Assembly: GCF_946886895.1 (NCBI RefSeq)
Contig: NZ_CAMPJO010000009.1
Coordinates: forward strand, 62,001 to 126,000
Reading direction: 5' to 3'
DNA length: 64,000 bases
Source of the DNA: an uncultured Marinobacter sp.
GTDB taxonomy: Bacteria; Pseudomonadota; Gammaproteobacteria; Pseudomonadales; Oleiphilaceae
This document shows positions 1 through 9,103 of this stretch, one piece after another. The translations under genes were made by a program, and so were the position numbers. Position 1 is the stretch's first letter. Every line of letters starts with the position of its first letter. A model generated the notes under the pieces. It saw only the letters and a list, made by a program, of their open reading frames with translations, was not told the DNA's origin and did no database searches.

Positions 1-1947
1 ATGCGTGGAGCCATCCTTCTGATTGTGAAGAACCGCATGACGGTGGGAGAACGTGCCCCGGCCGATATCCTGGCCGGTCAGGCGAATGGGGTGCCCTTCG
101 TTCAGCAGAGTCGCATAGGCCATAACCTCGCCATAACCCCAGTTGATGGGCAGCGCACCTGCCGTCATCTTCTCGCGATCTGAAACGATCTTGGACACCT
201 GGCGCTGGATACTGAACCCCTCAGGAACCGAGGTCAGCTTTTTGCCCAGTTTCTGGATCGTCTTCAGGGCAACACTGGATTTGCACTTGGCCGTCCACTC
301 ATGACCCAGGAACGGCGTCCAGTCAACATACAGATCCTTGTTGGGCTCCTTGACCAGCGATTTGACCACGTGCTCGCCGTTATCCAGCGCGTCACGGTAG
401 TCGTTCTCCATCTGCTTGGCTTCATCCTCGCTGATCACACCAGCTTCCATCAACTGGTCCGCATACAGGTTGCGGGTGGTTTTCAGCTTGCGGATCTTCT
501 CATACATCACCGGCTGGGTTGCGGCAGGCTCATCCGCTTCGTTATGGCCTCGGCGACGGTAGCAGACCAGATCAATAACCACGTCGTTCTTGAACTCGTT
601 GCGGTAGTCCATTGCCATCTGGGTGACGAACATGACCGCTTCCGGATCGTCTGCATTCACATGCAGGATCGGCGCCTGGATCATCTTGGCGACGTCGGTA
701 CAGTATTCGGTAGACCGGGCGTCTTCCTGCTTGCTGGTGGTAAAGCCAACCTGGTTGTTGATGACGATATGAATGGTACCGCCAACCCCGAAACCACGGG
801 TCTGGGACATCTGGAAAGTTTCCATCACCACGCCCTGACCGGCAAAGGCCGCATCACCGTGCAGAATGATCGGAACAACCTTGTTGCCTTCATTGTCATT
901 GCGGCGGGTCTGGCGGGCACGAACGGAGCCCTCGACCACCGGAGACACAATTTCGAGGTGCGACGGGTTAAAGGCCATGGCGAGGTGAATCTCGCCGCCG
1001 GGGGTCATCACGTTGGATGAGAAGCCCTGGTGGTACTTCACGTCACCGGATCCGGAGTCCGCCAGCTTCTTGCCTTCAAACTCGTCAAAGAGTTCTTTCG
1101 GATTCTTCCCGAGGGTATTCACAAGAACGTTCAGGCGGCCACGGTGGGCCATACCAAGAACGATTTCTTTGGCGCCGTAAGATCCGGCCCGCTGGATCAG
1201 TTCATCCAGGCAGGGAATCAGGCTTTCACCACCCTCAAGGCCAAAACGCTTGACGCCCGGATAACGGGAACCCAGGTATTTTTCCAGGCCTTCAGCGGCG
1301 GTCAGACGCTCCAGAATGTGCTTGCGGGTTTTCGCCTCGTACTCCGGCTGTGAGCGAACCGGCTCCATGCGCTGCTGAAACCACCGCTTGATGCGGGTAT
1401 CCACCACGTGCATGTACTCTGCACCAATGCTCTCGCAATAGGTTTGGCGCAGCCCCTGTACGATATCTCTGAGCTTCATGGCCTCGGCGCCAAACGTCAG
1501 GGAGCCGGTCTGAAACTCAAGATCAAGATCTGAGTCCGTCAGTTCGTGGAACGCAGGGTCAAGGTCCTCTACGTTCGGGCGCTGCCAGACACCGAGCGGA
1601 TCCAGCCGGGCTTCCTGGTGGCCACGAAAACGGAAGGCGTTAATCAGTTGGAGAACACGAATCTGCTTTTTATCGGCATCGGATGTCGCGCTGGCGGGAA
1701 CGCCGCTGCTGGCCAGAAAGCGCTGATTGCGGGAGATGTGTTCAAATTGCTCGCGAATGGAAGAGTGAACGATGTCGCGGCCCTGGTAGCCATCGACACT
1801 GGGAAGCTTGTCGAAGTAGCTGCGCCACTCTTCGGGTACGGCATTGGGGTCTGTCAGGTAGGTTTCGAAAAGCTGTTCAACATAGGCCAGATTGCCACCC
1901 TGCAGGTGGGAAGTCTGCCATAACTGCTCCATTATGCTTTCGTGCAT
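1..1947 (-). CDS. sucA: 2-oxoglutarate dehydrogenase E1 component, N-terminal two thirds (runs off the window)
   Basis: Thiamine-diphosphate-dependent E1 subunit of the 2-oxoglutarate dehydrogenase complex, which decarboxylates 2-oxoglutarate in the TCA cycle. About 649 codons are visible from the start; the family is about 940 residues, so the C-terminus lies outside the window. The N-terminus begins MHESIMEQLW and carries the usual YLTDPNAVPEEWR stretch near residue 35. The active-site segments HGDAAFAGQG (about residue 358) and NNQVGFTTS (about residue 392) are present. ATG at 1947 is preferred, with a moderate AAGGTGAG upstream; an in-frame ATG at 1932 is an alternative. It follows sdhB on the same strand, as in the sdhCDAB-sucAB clusters of pseudomonads. 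Confidence 0.97.
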   Translation of the reverse strand, partial: MHESIMEQLWQTSHLQGGNLAYVEQLFETYLTDPNAVPEEWRSYFDKLPSVDGYQGRDIVHSSIREQFEHISRNQRFLASSGVPASATSDADKKQIRVLQLINAFRFRGHQEARLDPLGVWQRPNVEDLDPAFHELTDSDLDLEFQTGSLTFGAEAMKLRDIVQGLRQTYCESIGAEYMHVVDTRIKRWFQQRMEPVRSQPEYEAKTRKHILERLTAAEGLEKYLGSRYPGVKRFGLEGGESLIPCLDELIQRAGSYGAKEIVLGMAHRGRLNVLVNTLGKNPKELFDEFEGKKLADSGSGDVKYHQGFSSNVMTPGGEIHLAMAFNPSHLEIVSPVVEGSVRARQTRRNDNEGNKVVPIILHGDAAFAGQGVVMETFQMSQTRGFGVGGTIHIVINNQVGFTTSKQEDARSTEYCTDVAKMIQAPILHVNADDPEAVMFVTQMAMDYRNEFKNDVVIDLVCYRRRGHNEADEPAATQPVMYEKIRKLKTTRNLYADQLMEAGVISEDEAKQMENDYRDALDNGEHVVKSLVKEPNKDLYVDWTPFLGHEWTAKCKSSVALKTIQKLGKKLTSVPEGFSIQRQVSKIVSDREKMTAGALPINWGYGEVMAYATLLNEGHPIRLTGQDIGRGTFSHRHAVLHNQKDGSTH

Positions 1948-2261
1948 CTTGAATAGCTCACCTTGGGCTGGTGCGGGGGAGCCCGGTATGGTCGGCCAGG
2001 GGTAATTCTCAGTCAATACGGGTTTTTACGGGATCGACTTTGGCCACCACACCCGACATGGATGTTTTCCGTTCCCCAGTGGTTTTTATACTCGGCAAAG
2101 CCGTAAGACAACCTTTTAAGTTCCCGCCACGGCCCGCGTAGTGTGCACCCGGGTAAGACTTTTGACTATAAGCCTTTGGTTGAAGGCCCTGCGTCGTTGC
2201 AGGGCCTTCCGGGCACTGAACCTGATCAAAACAGTATAGCGTCTGATTCAGATTCTGCTGA
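1948..2261. other. sdhB-sucA intergenic region
   Basis: A 314-base spacer inside the sdh-suc gene cluster with no credible gene. It contains one strong hairpin (listed separately) just after sdhB. A TATAAA-like element at about 2080-2090 on the minus strand has a TTGTCT upstream with only a 15-base spacer. A separate sucA promoter is therefore possible but not convincing. Confidence 0.5.
2182..2209 (-). terminator. Hairpin after sdhB (attenuator or processing site)
   Basis: A perfect 11-bp stem (gaaggccctgc / gcagggccttc) with a 6-base loop lies about 50 bases after the sdhB stop. On the minus strand it is followed by TTCAACC rather than a T-run. It is therefore more likely a 3'-stabilising or partial attenuation hairpin between sdh and suc than a full intrinsic terminator. 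Confidence 0.5.
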
Positions 2262-2966
2262 TCAGGTCGCCCGTTGCAGCAGGAGGTTCCGAATGTGGCC
2301 GATCGCCTTGGTGGGGTTCAGACCTTTCGGGCAGACGCTGACACAGTTCATGATGCCCCGGCAGCGGAAGACGCTGAACGGATCATCAAGATTGGCCAAC
2401 CGCTCTTCCTGGGCGGTGTCGCGGCTGTCAGCCAGGAACCGGTAGGCCTGCAGCAGGCCCGCCGGACCCACGAATTTTTCCGGATTCCACCAGAACGACG
2501 GACAGGCCGTGGAACAGCAGGCGCACAGGATACATTCGTACAGGCCGTCCAGCTTTTCCCGGTCTTCCGGCGATTGCAGGCGCTCGATCGCCGGCGCCGG
2601 ATTGTCGTTCACCAGATACGGCATGACCTTTTCGTACTGCTTGTAGAACAGGCTCATGTCGACCACCAGATCGCGAATGACCGGCAGGCCAGGCAACGGG
2701 CGAAGAACAATCTTGTTGTTCTTCGCCACATCCGACACTGGCGTAATACAGGCCAGGCCGTTCTTGCCATTCATGTTCATGCCATCGGAGCCACAAACAC
2801 CTTCCCGGCAGGAGCGGCGGTAGGCCATGGACGGATCTTTTTCCTTGATGAGGTTGAGCACATCAAGAACCATCAGATCCTTGCCTTCCGGAATCTCGAC
2901 ATCCACGTCCTGCATGTAGGGCGCATTGTCGGTTTCCGGGTTGTAACGGTAGAGGCTTACTAACAT
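2262..2966 (-). CDS. sdhB: Succinate dehydrogenase iron-sulfur subunit
   Basis: Iron-sulfur subunit of succinate dehydrogenase (complex II), passing electrons from the flavin of SdhA to the membrane quinone site. The 234 residues match the family length (E. coli 238). The N-terminal plant-type ferredoxin domain shows SCREGVCGSDG and a later GLAC, the ligands of the 2Fe-2S cluster. The C-terminal part has CILCACCSTACP and CRGIMNCVSVCPKGLNP, the ligands of the 4Fe-4S and 3Fe-4S clusters. It starts 12 bases after the sdhA stop and is the last gene of sdhCDAB. Confidence 0.98.
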   Translation of the reverse strand: MLVSLYRYNPETDNAPYMQDVDVEIPEGKDLMVLDVLNLIKEKDPSMAYRRSCREGVCGSDGMNMNGKNGLACITPVSDVAKNNKIVLRPLPGLPVIRDLVVDMSLFYKQYEKVMPYLVNDNPAPAIERLQSPEDREKLDGLYECILCACCSTACPSFWWNPEKFVGPAGLLQAYRFLADSRDTAQEERLANLDDPFSVFRCRGIMNCVSVCPKGLNPTKAIGHIRNLLLQRAT

Positions 2967-2978
2967 TGCAATTCCCCC

Positions 2979-4751
2979 TTAGTAAGTCCGGATCTTCGGC
3001 TGGAAGGTGTCTACGGTCTTTGGCGCAAAGTTGACGTCGCGCTTGCCAACACGCTTCTCGAGCGGGAAGTACACGGAGTGCTTCAGCCAGTTCTCATCAT
3101 CACGTTCGGTGAAGTCGTTCCGGGCATGGGCACCACGGCTTTCCTTGCGCTCGAACGCCGAGATCGCCGTTGCCAGGGCCACTTCGTACAGGTTGTCCAG
3201 CTCAAGCGCCTCGATACGGGCGGTATTGAACGCATTGCTGGTATCAGCCAGCTTGGTGTTCCGTACACGCTCACCGATGGTCTCAAGCTTTTTCAGGCCC
3301 TCTTCCATGCTGTCGCCATCACGGAATACCCCGAAGTACAACTGCATGCAGTTCTGAAGATCCTTGCGAACCTCGGCCACGCTCTCGCCCTCAGAGGCCG
3401 AGCTCAGGCGATCCAGGCGGGCCATGGCGCGCTTGATGTCTTCTTCGCTGGCGCCGTCCACTTCGAAGCCGCCGCGCAACTGCTCTTCGATGTGCAGGCC
3501 AGCCGCACGACCAAACACCACCAGATCCAGAAGCGAGTTGCCGCCCAGACGGTTGGCACCGTGAACCGACACACAGGCCGCTTCACCGCAGGCAAACAGA
3601 CCAGGGATCGGCTTGTCTTTTCCGCTGCCATCCTGGGTCAGAGCCTGGCCGCCGACGTTGGTGGGAATACCGCCCATCATGTAGTGGCAGGTTGGAACAA
3701 CAGGGATTGGCTCTTTGACCGGGTCTACGTGAGCAAAGGTACGGGACAGCTCACAGATGCCGGGCAGGCGAAGGTTCAGGGTTTCTTCACCCAGGTGATC
3801 CAGCTTCAGCAATACGTGGTCCTTGTCGGGGCCGCAACCGCGCCCTTCCAGAATCTCGATCACCATGGAGCGTGCAACCACATCACGGCCGGCCAGATCT
3901 TTTGCGTTCGGCGCATAACGCTCCATGAAGCGCTCGCCCTCGGCGTTGATCAGGTAGCCGCCCTCACCCCGGCAGCCCTCGGTTACCAGCGTGCCGGCAC
4001 CGTGAATGCCGGTCGGGTGGAACTGCCACATTTCCATGTCCTGCACCGGGAAACCGGCACGCAGGGCCATGCCGATACCGTCGCCGGTATTGATCAGGGC
4101 GTTGGTGGTGGAGGCGTAAATGCGGCCGGCACCACCGGTGGCCAGAACCGTGGCCTTGGACTTGATATAGGCGACTTCACCGGTTTCGATCTCAATGGCA
4201 ACCACGCCAACCACTTCATCCTTGCTGTTCTTCACCAGGTCAACCGCGTACCACTCATTCAGGAAGGTGGTGCCGCCTTTCAGGTTGGCCTGATAGAGCG
4301 TGTGCAGCAGCGCATGCCCGGTGCGGTCCGCAGCCGCGCAGGTACGGGCGGCCTGGGCAGGGTTATCCGGCCCCTTGGACTGGCCGCCGAACGGACGCTG
4401 GTAAATGCGGCCCTGCTCGGTACGGGAAAACGGCAGCCCCATGTGTTCAAGCTCGAATACCGCCTGCGGGCCGACGGAGCACATATACTCGATCGCGTCC
4501 TGGTCACCGATGTAATCGGAGCCCTTGACGGTGTCATACATATGCCAGCGCCAGTCGTCGTTGGGGTCCGCACTGGCAATGGCACAGGTGATGCCGCCCT
4601 GGGCCGATACGGTGTGAGAACGGGTCGGAAACACTTTCGTGATACACGCGGTGTTAACGCCGGATTCGGTCAGTTGCAGGGCGGCACGCATACCGGCGCC
4701 GCCACCACCGACCACAATAGCGTCGTAGGACATGGTCTTGATATTAGCCAT
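2979..4751 (-). CDS. sdhA: Succinate dehydrogenase flavoprotein subunit
   Basis: Catalytic flavoprotein of complex II that oxidises succinate to fumarate at the inner membrane. The 590 residues equal the family length (E. coli 588). The N-terminus has the Rossmann FAD motif [12 protein letters not shown], followed by SHTVSAQGG, whose histidine carries covalent FAD in this family. Substrate-site segments [10 protein letters not shown] and [12 protein letters not shown] are intact. It begins 3 bases after sdhD, so sdhDA are translationally close. No anomalies seen. Confidence 0.99.
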   Translation of the reverse strand: MANIKTMSYDAIVVGGGGAGMRAALQLTESGVNTACITKVFPTRSHTVSAQGGITCAIASADPNDDWRWHMYDTVKGSDYIGDQDAIEYMCSVGPQAVFELEHMGLPFSRTEQGRIYQRPFGGQSKGPDNPAQAARTCAAADRTGHALLHTLYQANLKGGTTFLNEWYAVDLVKNSKDEVVGVVAIEIETGEVAYIKSKATVLATGGAGRIYASTTNALINTGDGIGMALRAGFPVQDMEMWQFHPTGIHGAGTLVTEGCRGEGGYLINAEGERFMERYAPNAKDLAGRDVVARSMVIEILEGRGCGPDKDHVLLKLDHLGEETLNLRLPGICELSRTFAHVDPVKEPIPVVPTCHYMMGGIPTNVGGQALTQDGSGKDKPIPGLFACGEAACVSVHGANRLGGNSLLDLVVFGRAAGLHIEEQLRGGFEVDGASEEDIKRAMARLDRLSSASEGESVAEVRKDLQNCMQLYFGVFRDGDSMEEGLKKLETIGERVRNTKLADTSNAFNTARIEALELDNLYEVALATAISAFERKESRGAHARNDFTERDDENWLKHSVYFPLEKRVGKRDVNFAPKTVDTFQPKIRTY

Positions 4752-4754
4752 CGA

Positions 4755-5099
4755 TTAAAGCCCCCAAAGAATCTGAATGCCCCAGACCACGTAGACAAAC
4801 ATGGTCAACCCACACGCAGCCTGCACAAGGAATCTGGGCGCCGTGGCCTTGATGTAGTCCGTGGTGACCGTCCAGAGTCCGACCCAGGCGTGCGCGCCGA
4901 GCGACATCAACGCCAGAAGGGAAAAGATCCGGAACCAGGTCTGGCCAAACAACGCGGACCAGGAGTCATAGTTGACCTCGGTGGCCAACAGAAACCCGAA
5001 CAGAAAAACCGTATATAAAGCAAGCACATAAGCTGTTACCCGCTGGATCAGCCAGTCATAGACTCCACTGCGACCCAGGTTCGTGACGCTGTTTACCAT
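4755..5099 (-). CDS. sdhD: Succinate dehydrogenase membrane anchor subunit D
   Basis: Small membrane anchor of complex II (114 residues) with three predicted transmembrane helices. Together with SdhC it binds heme b and quinone in this family. Recognisable features are the N-terminal GVYDWLIQRVTAYVLALY, with the conserved arginine of helix I, and the GAHAWVGLWTV segment with the heme-side histidine. The start ATG (5097-5099) lies just before the sdhC stop TAA (5095-5093), so the two reading frames overlap by 7 bases. Confidence 0.95.
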   Translation of the reverse strand: MVNSVTNLGRSGVYDWLIQRVTAYVLALYTVFLFGFLLATEVNYDSWSALFGQTWFRIFSLLALMSLGAHAWVGLWTVTTDYIKATAPRFLVQAACGLTMFVYVVWGIQILWGL

Positions 5100-5467
5100 A
5101 CCCAGACTCCTGCCAGCACGATGAGAACCACGGAAATGGCAATGGTGAGCTTGGCGGCCAGTCGTCCGCTTTCGAGCTCTTCCCCGATACCCATATCCAT
5201 AATCAGGTGTTTGATACCTGCAACCAGGTGGTACAGCAGAGCAGACAAAATGCCCCAGATAATCAGCTTGGCAAGGAAGCTGTCCAGCAGTTCACTTACG
5301 CGGCTGAAGCCTTCTTCCCCGGACAGGGAAAGCTGAAGCCCATACAACAGGAACGCAACACCAACAAAAATGATGATGCCACTGACCCGATGCAATATGG
5401 ACGTAATGGCTGGCAGCGGAAAATGAAACTTGCCGAGATCGAGATTTACTGGTCGTTTGCTATTCAC
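5093..5467 (-). CDS. sdhC: Succinate dehydrogenase cytochrome b556 subunit C
   Basis: Membrane subunit of complex II, 124 residues from a GTG start at 5467 (VNSKRPVNLDL). The family signature RPVNLDL...FPLPAITSILHRVSG sits at the N-terminus, with the quinone-site serine and arginine, and a later HLVAGIKHLIMDMG carries the heme-ligand histidine region. An upstream in-frame ATG at 5590 would add 41 unrelated residues and is not used. The GTG is preceded by a GAGAG-type ribosome binding site. First gene of sdhCDAB, served by the promoter at 5650-5678. Confidence 0.92.
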   Translation of the reverse strand: MNSKRPVNLDLGKFHFPLPAITSILHRVSGIIIFVGVAFLLYGLQLSLSGEEGFSRVSELLDSFLAKLIIWGILSALLYHLVAGIKHLIMDMGIGEELESGRLAAKLTIAISVVLIVLAGVWVW

Positions 5468-5649
5468 AGCGCTCTCACACTCTCTCTTGGTTCCGCGGGA
5501 CCGGCAGGCCGGTGGCGGATGATTGGTATGTTGGGATCGGAAACCTGGCTTGTGGCCGGCAACCGATTGTTTCAGGAGGGTGAATGACATTCCGGTAGCT
5601 TGCTATCCACAAATCTACGCGATGCTGCATCCCCGATTCCGGGCTACGG

Positions 5650-5678
5650 ATTATAAGGAGACACCCCTGCAATTACAA
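5650..5678 (-). promoter_or_regulatory. Sigma70 promoter of sdhCDAB
   Basis: On the minus strand, TTGTAA (5678-5673), a 17-base spacer and TATAAT (5655-5650) form a near-consensus promoter. Transcription would start near 5643, about 176 bases before the sdhC GTG. Confidence 0.7.
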
Positions 5679-5765
5679 ACGCGCAACCCACCGAAAGCCC
5701 TGCAAACCCCTGCCCCTGGCCAGCTATAAGACTAATTGACAAAATCAATTCCCGATCCGGGAGCA

Positions 5766-5817
5766 TGAAATCCGGGTTATCCCTGATTTACACCAGGCGT
5801 GAAATTCCGGGTTTTCC
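5766..5817 (+). repeat. Two imperfect direct repeats upstream of gltA
   Basis: TGAAATCCGGGTTATCC (5766-5782) recurs as TGAAATTCCGGGTTTTCC (5800-5817), 34 bases apart. The second copy ends about 11 bases before the gltA -35. The placement suggests tandem binding sites for a regulator, which I cannot name. Confidence 0.45.
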
Positions 5818-5828
5818 GGACTCTTCCA

Positions 5829-5856
5829 TTGACAAAAAAAGCCAACGCCCTATATT
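5829..5856 (+). promoter_or_regulatory. Sigma70 promoter of gltA
   Basis: A consensus TTGACA (5829-5834), a 16-base spacer and TATATT (5851-5856) give a predicted start near 5863, about 80 bases before the gltA ATG. Confidence 0.7.
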
Positions 5857-5943
5857 TTGCCGCCAGTTTTGCGATAATACGCGCCTTCCAGCGCATCTAT
5901 AAATGCAGATAAAGCTGTCAAAGCTGAGAAACAGGAGAGCACC

Positions 5944-7218
5944 ATGACCGACAGGAAAGCTACGCTCTCGGTGGGGGATAAATCCATTGAGCTACCAGTG
6001 TATTCCGGCACCGTCGGCCCTGACGTTATCGACGTTCGAGGCCTGGTTCAGGAAGGCGTATTCACCTATGACCCGGGGTTCGTTTCCACCGCGGCATGCG
6101 AATCCGCCATCACCTACATCGACGGCGCAAACGGCGTTCTCCTGCACAGAGGGTATCCGATTGAACAGCTGGCAGAACACTCCGACTACCTGGAAGTGTG
6201 TTACCTGTTGCTGAACGGCGAGCTGCCAACCCCGGCGCAGAACCAGCAGTTCCACGACACCATCAAAAACCACACCATGCTCCATGACCAGATGCGGAAT
6301 TTTTTCCAGGGCTTCCGCCGTGACGCGCATCCGATGGCCATCATGTGTGGCGTTGTAGGCGCCCTGTCCGCCTTTTATCACGACCAGATGGACGTGACCG
6401 ACCAGACCCAGCGGGAAATCACCGCCCACCGTCTGATCGCCAAGATGCCGACCATTGCCGCCTGGTGTTACAAGTACAGCCTCGGCCAGCCGTTCATGTA
6501 CCCCCGCAACGAGCTCTCCTATTCCGAGAATTTCCTGCAGATGATGTTCGGCGTGCCTTGTGAGGAGTACAAGCCTAACCCGATCCTCGCCAAGGCCATG
6601 GACAAGATCTTCATTCTGCACGCGGACCATGAACAGAACGCCTCCACGTCTACCGTTCGCCTCGCCGGATCCACCGGCGCCAACCCTTACGCCTGCATTG
6701 CTTCCGGCATTGCCGCCCTCTGGGGCCCGGCTCACGGCGGCGCTAACGAAGCCGTTCTGGACATGCTGGCGGAAATCGGCGACGAATCCAATATCGAGAA
6801 ATTCATTGCCAAGGCCAAGGACAAAGACGATCCTTTCCGCCTGATGGGCTTCGGTCACCGGGTTTACAAGAACTTCGACCCGCGCGCCAAGGTGATGGCC
6901 GAAACCGCCCACGAGGTCCTGACCGAGCTCGGGCTGGAAAACGATCCGCTGCTGAAAATCGCCCAGCGCCTGGAGAAAATCGCCCTCGAAGACGACTACT
7001 TCGTCGAGCGCAAGCTGTACCCGAACGTGGACTTCTACTCCGGCCTGATCCTCAAGGCCATTGGCATCCCCACCTCCATGTTCACCGTGATCTTCGCCAT
7101 GTCGCGTACCATCGGCTGGTTCTCGCACTGGAACGAGATGGTCAGCGGCGACTACCGGATCGGCCGTCCGCGCCAGCTGTACACCGGCTCAGACAAGCGC
7201 GACTACCCGACCAGCTAA
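5944..7218 (+). CDS. gltA: Citrate synthase (type II hexameric family)
   Basis: Condenses oxaloacetate with acetyl-CoA to citrate, the entry step of the TCA cycle. The 424 residues match the Gram-negative hexameric enzyme (E. coli 427). Catalytic residues are recognisable: LHADHEQN and [10 protein letters not shown] supply the two active-site histidines, and [14 protein letters not shown] with the aspartate in VDFYSG the remaining ones. The ATG has a good ribosome binding site (ACAGGAGAGCACC). Divergent from sdhCDAB and followed by a strong bidirectional terminator. Confidence 0.98.
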   Translation: MTDRKATLSVGDKSIELPVYSGTVGPDVIDVRGLVQEGVFTYDPGFVSTAACESAITYIDGANGVLLHRGYPIEQLAEHSDYLEVCYLLLNGELPTPAQNQQFHDTIKNHTMLHDQMRNFFQGFRRDAHPMAIMCGVVGALSAFYHDQMDVTDQTQREITAHRLIAKMPTIAAWCYKYSLGQPFMYPRNELSYSENFLQMMFGVPCEEYKPNPILAKAMDKIFILHADHEQNASTSTVRLAGSTGANPYACIASGIAALWGPAHGGANEAVLDMLAEIGDESNIEKFIAKAKDKDDPFRLMGFGHRVYKNFDPRAKVMAETAHEVLTELGLENDPLLKIAQRLEKIALEDDYFVERKLYPNVDFYSGLILKAIGIPTSMFTVIFAMSRTIGWFSHWNEMVSGDYRIGRPRQLYTGSDKRDYPTS

Positions 7219-7242
7219 GTCTCTGGAAAACACGCCAGAAGC

Positions 7243-7280
7243 AAACACAAAGGCCGCTGATATCAGCGGCCTTTGTGTTT
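7243..7280. terminator. Bidirectional intrinsic terminator between gltA and the protease-pilin gene
   Basis: An almost perfect palindrome: aaacacaaaggccgctga (7243-7260) pairs with its exact complement at 7263-7280. The A- and T-rich flanks on both sides let it terminate convergent transcription of gltA and of the minus-strand gene ending at 7298. Confidence 0.85.
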
Positions 7281-7297
7281 CTGATCAGCCAAACCCG

Positions 7298-8509
7298 TCA
7301 GCGACACTCGGCAGGCAGGTACTTTTCATTCACATTCTGGCCATAACAGGTCCATGAGAGCTCACCCTCAGCCATAGCGGGTTCCAGCACGATATATTCC
7401 GATTCACCCGAGGCATCCTCACCCATTTCAACCCCAATGGTGCCATTGTCATAAACATCAATGGAATAATTGTGTTGCTGGTTATCAAGGGTAAGGTCCG
7501 GATAGCCCAGCTCCTGCATCGTCACCGGCCACGCCTGCTGCTCATAGACATAGGCGGTCACCCGCTGCTGTACCTCCTCACCCGCGAGGTAGGCGGCAGA
7601 ATACCGGGCCTTCTCCACGTAGGTCTGATACGCCGGAATAGCCACCGCTGCCAGGACACCGATGATTGCGACCGTCACCAGCAACGAGGCCGCCCCACCG
7701 GCACCACCGCCCAGACGGGGTACAAACATTGACAACGTCCAGGCCCACAGACTGCGACGGGGGTGCGTCACCTCCCTGCCCTGGGCCAGCGCCACCGCCG
7801 TGGCCATCCGCTTGGTGAGCCAGGGATAATCGCCAGTCAGCTCGTTAAAGGACATCCAGAACCCATTGGTCGCCTGAACCTGGCTGACATACGCATCCAC
7901 ATTGATCGTCTTCCAGCGTGTATCCCCGGCCGCAATGGCTGCAATGGCCGCCTTGATGTCCGCTTCGGACTGGCAACAGGCGACGCCATAGCGGTCGCAG
8001 GTATATTCCTCGGCCCGACGCAGGGCCGGCCCGACAACCGGTAACAGCGAACCCGGCATGACAAAGGCGCGCCACGACAGGTGCTTGCGGTGGATGTGGC
8101 CAAGTTCATGGCCAATATAGAAATCAATCGCCCCCTGCTGATCCTCCAGCGCATCGATCACATCCGTGAACAGGACCACGAAATGGCGCCCGAGGAACTT
8201 CGTGGCCAGCGCGTTAAAAAAGTCCGTACGCAACAAATAGGCCTCCGGCACGTCCTTGACCCCCACCTTCTCGCAGCAGCGCACCAGACGCTCATACAGG
8301 TCCGGATACTGCTCACGACTGATCCGGACACCGGACCCCTTCAGGTGGGAGATAAAAGCAGAGTGCGCAAACAGGAAAAACAGGTACCCCAGGAGCAGAT
8401 ACAACAAAACGATCCCGAAGGTGCCAACAAACAGTGCGAGCCAGATAATCGCCGAAAAAACGACCGCTATCCTGAGCAATGGTTTTTCATTCTTGTAAAC
8501 CAGTTCCAT
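7298..8509 (-). CDS. M48-family metalloprotease fused to a type IV pilin-like domain
   Basis: A 403-residue protein with two recognisable parts. Residues about 11-52 are hydrophobic (one or two membrane segments). Residues about 60-235 are an M48 zinc peptidase domain with the HELGH motif near residue 133 and the third-ligand region RAEEYTCDRYG near 167. Residues about 272-300 (VAIIGVLAAVAIPAYQTYVEKAR) are the conserved N-terminal helix of type IV pilins, and the rest resembles a pilin head, ending in a two-cysteine loop (WTCYGQNVNEKYLPAECR). The prepilin peptidase motif is not kept: the positions of Phe1 and Glu5 are Gly and Ser. It is a single gene, convergent with gltA. Proteolytic activity and membrane location are inferred from motifs; substrate unknown. 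Confidence 0.8.
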   Translation of the reverse strand: MELVYKNEKPLLRIAVVFSAIIWLALFVGTFGIVLLYLLLGYLFFLFAHSAFISHLKGSGVRISREQYPDLYERLVRCCEKVGVKDVPEAYLLRTDFFNALATKFLGRHFVVLFTDVIDALEDQQGAIDFYIGHELGHIHRKHLSWRAFVMPGSLLPVVGPALRRAEEYTCDRYGVACCQSEADIKAAIAAIAAGDTRWKTINVDAYVSQVQATNGFWMSFNELTGDYPWLTKRMATAVALAQGREVTHPRRSLWAWTLSMFVPRLGGGAGGAASLLVTVAIIGVLAAVAIPAYQTYVEKARYSAAYLAGEEVQQRVTAYVYEQQAWPVTMQELGYPDLTLDNQQHNYSIDVYDNGTIGVEMGEDASGESEYIVLEPAMAEGELSWTCYGQNVNEKYLPAECR

Positions 8510-8860
8510 GCCAATCCCTCAATTTAATGACGACAGGGTGACGGAGCCGGATCCCCGGCGCCGGTTGCATCAACCGGAGGAAGGCACGGGGCAATGAACA
8601 GTCTGATTCAAATGAGCATGTCATTGAGGTGCTTCCGTGCAGTTGAAGAAAAAGTATAGAAATGGCGTTACATGAGATCTAGCGCTACATGCCAAAAAAA
8701 CGATCCATAAATAAAACTGTGATCGGGATCAACAAAATTTCCATGCCCCCGGCCCATAAACCGGAACTTAACCATCGCCAGCTGATCAATAATTAACCGG
8801 AGAACTGAACTGCCGGAACTGGATGCGTACCAAATGTGCGTACTAATTGGAGGATAAACC
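8510..8860. other. Intergenic region between the protease-pilin gene and the small exported protein gene
   Basis: A 351-base AT-richer region between two divergent genes, with no credible coding frame. TTAACC (8768-8773), a 16-base spacer and TAATTA (8790-8795) is a possible promoter for the downstream gene. The sequence tgcgtac is repeated at 8823-8829 and 8836-8842. No stronger signal was seen. Confidence 0.4.
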
Positions 8861-9103
8861 ATGCGTTTTCTAGCTGCTCTGTTATTCACCGTCTTTTTCG
8901 CCGGCACTGCACTGGCCGGCCAGTGCCCGTCGCTGGTTAGCCAGATCGACCAGCAACTCCAGTCTGCTCAACTCGACAGCGAGACGAAAGCCGATATTAA
9001 AGCCCTTCGCGATAAGGGGGAATCACTACACCAACAGGGAAAACACGCCGAGTCGGTTGAAGTACTTAAAAAAGCCATAAGCAAGCTCGACGGCATGTCG
9101 TAA
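8861..9103 (+). CDS. Small exported protein of unknown function
   Basis: An 80-residue protein with a clear signal peptide (MRFLAALLFTVFFAGTALA, predicted cleavage after ALA). The mature part is about 61 residues, with one cysteine near its N-terminus. It is rich in Gln, Lys and Glu and is likely two amphipathic helices. The ATG follows an excellent GGAGGA ribosome binding site. I do not recognise a family with certainty. It is most likely periplasmic. The neighbours (protease-pilin gene, toxin-antitoxin pair) do not suggest a role. Confidence 0.75.
   Translation: MRFLAALLFTVFFAGTALAGQCPSLVSQIDQQLQSAQLDSETKADIKALRDKGESLHQQGKHAESVEVLKKAISKLDGMS

Larger units (their letters stand above)
5468..5943. 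promoter_or_regulatory. Divergent sdhCDAB / gltA control region
   Basis: A 476-base region between two divergent TCA operons, with no gene of its own. It holds a sigma70 promoter for each direction and a pair of imperfect direct repeats just upstream of the gltA -35 (all listed separately). There is also a short inverted repeat aattga-N5-tcaatt at 5734-5750. The long leaders (about 176 bases for sdhC, about 80 for gltA) leave room for post-transcriptional control. Confidence 0.7.

Noticed and set aside
3078..5018. A plus-strand open frame of 646 codons opposite sdhA/sdhD
   Set aside because: It mirrors the codon pattern of the real sdhA gene on the other strand. Its translation shows no family motif, signal or ribosome site.
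5468..5590. A 41-residue N-terminal extension of SdhC
   Set aside because: The extension is Cys/Arg/Pro-rich, does not resemble SdhC N-termini, and the GTG at 5467 gives the family length with a ribosome site.
5734..5750. FNR/ANR-like palindrome between sdhC and gltA
   Set aside because: The sequence TTGACAAAATCAA is one base shorter than TTGAT-N4-ATCAA and one half-site is imperfect. Part of it may be coincidental AT-rich symmetry.
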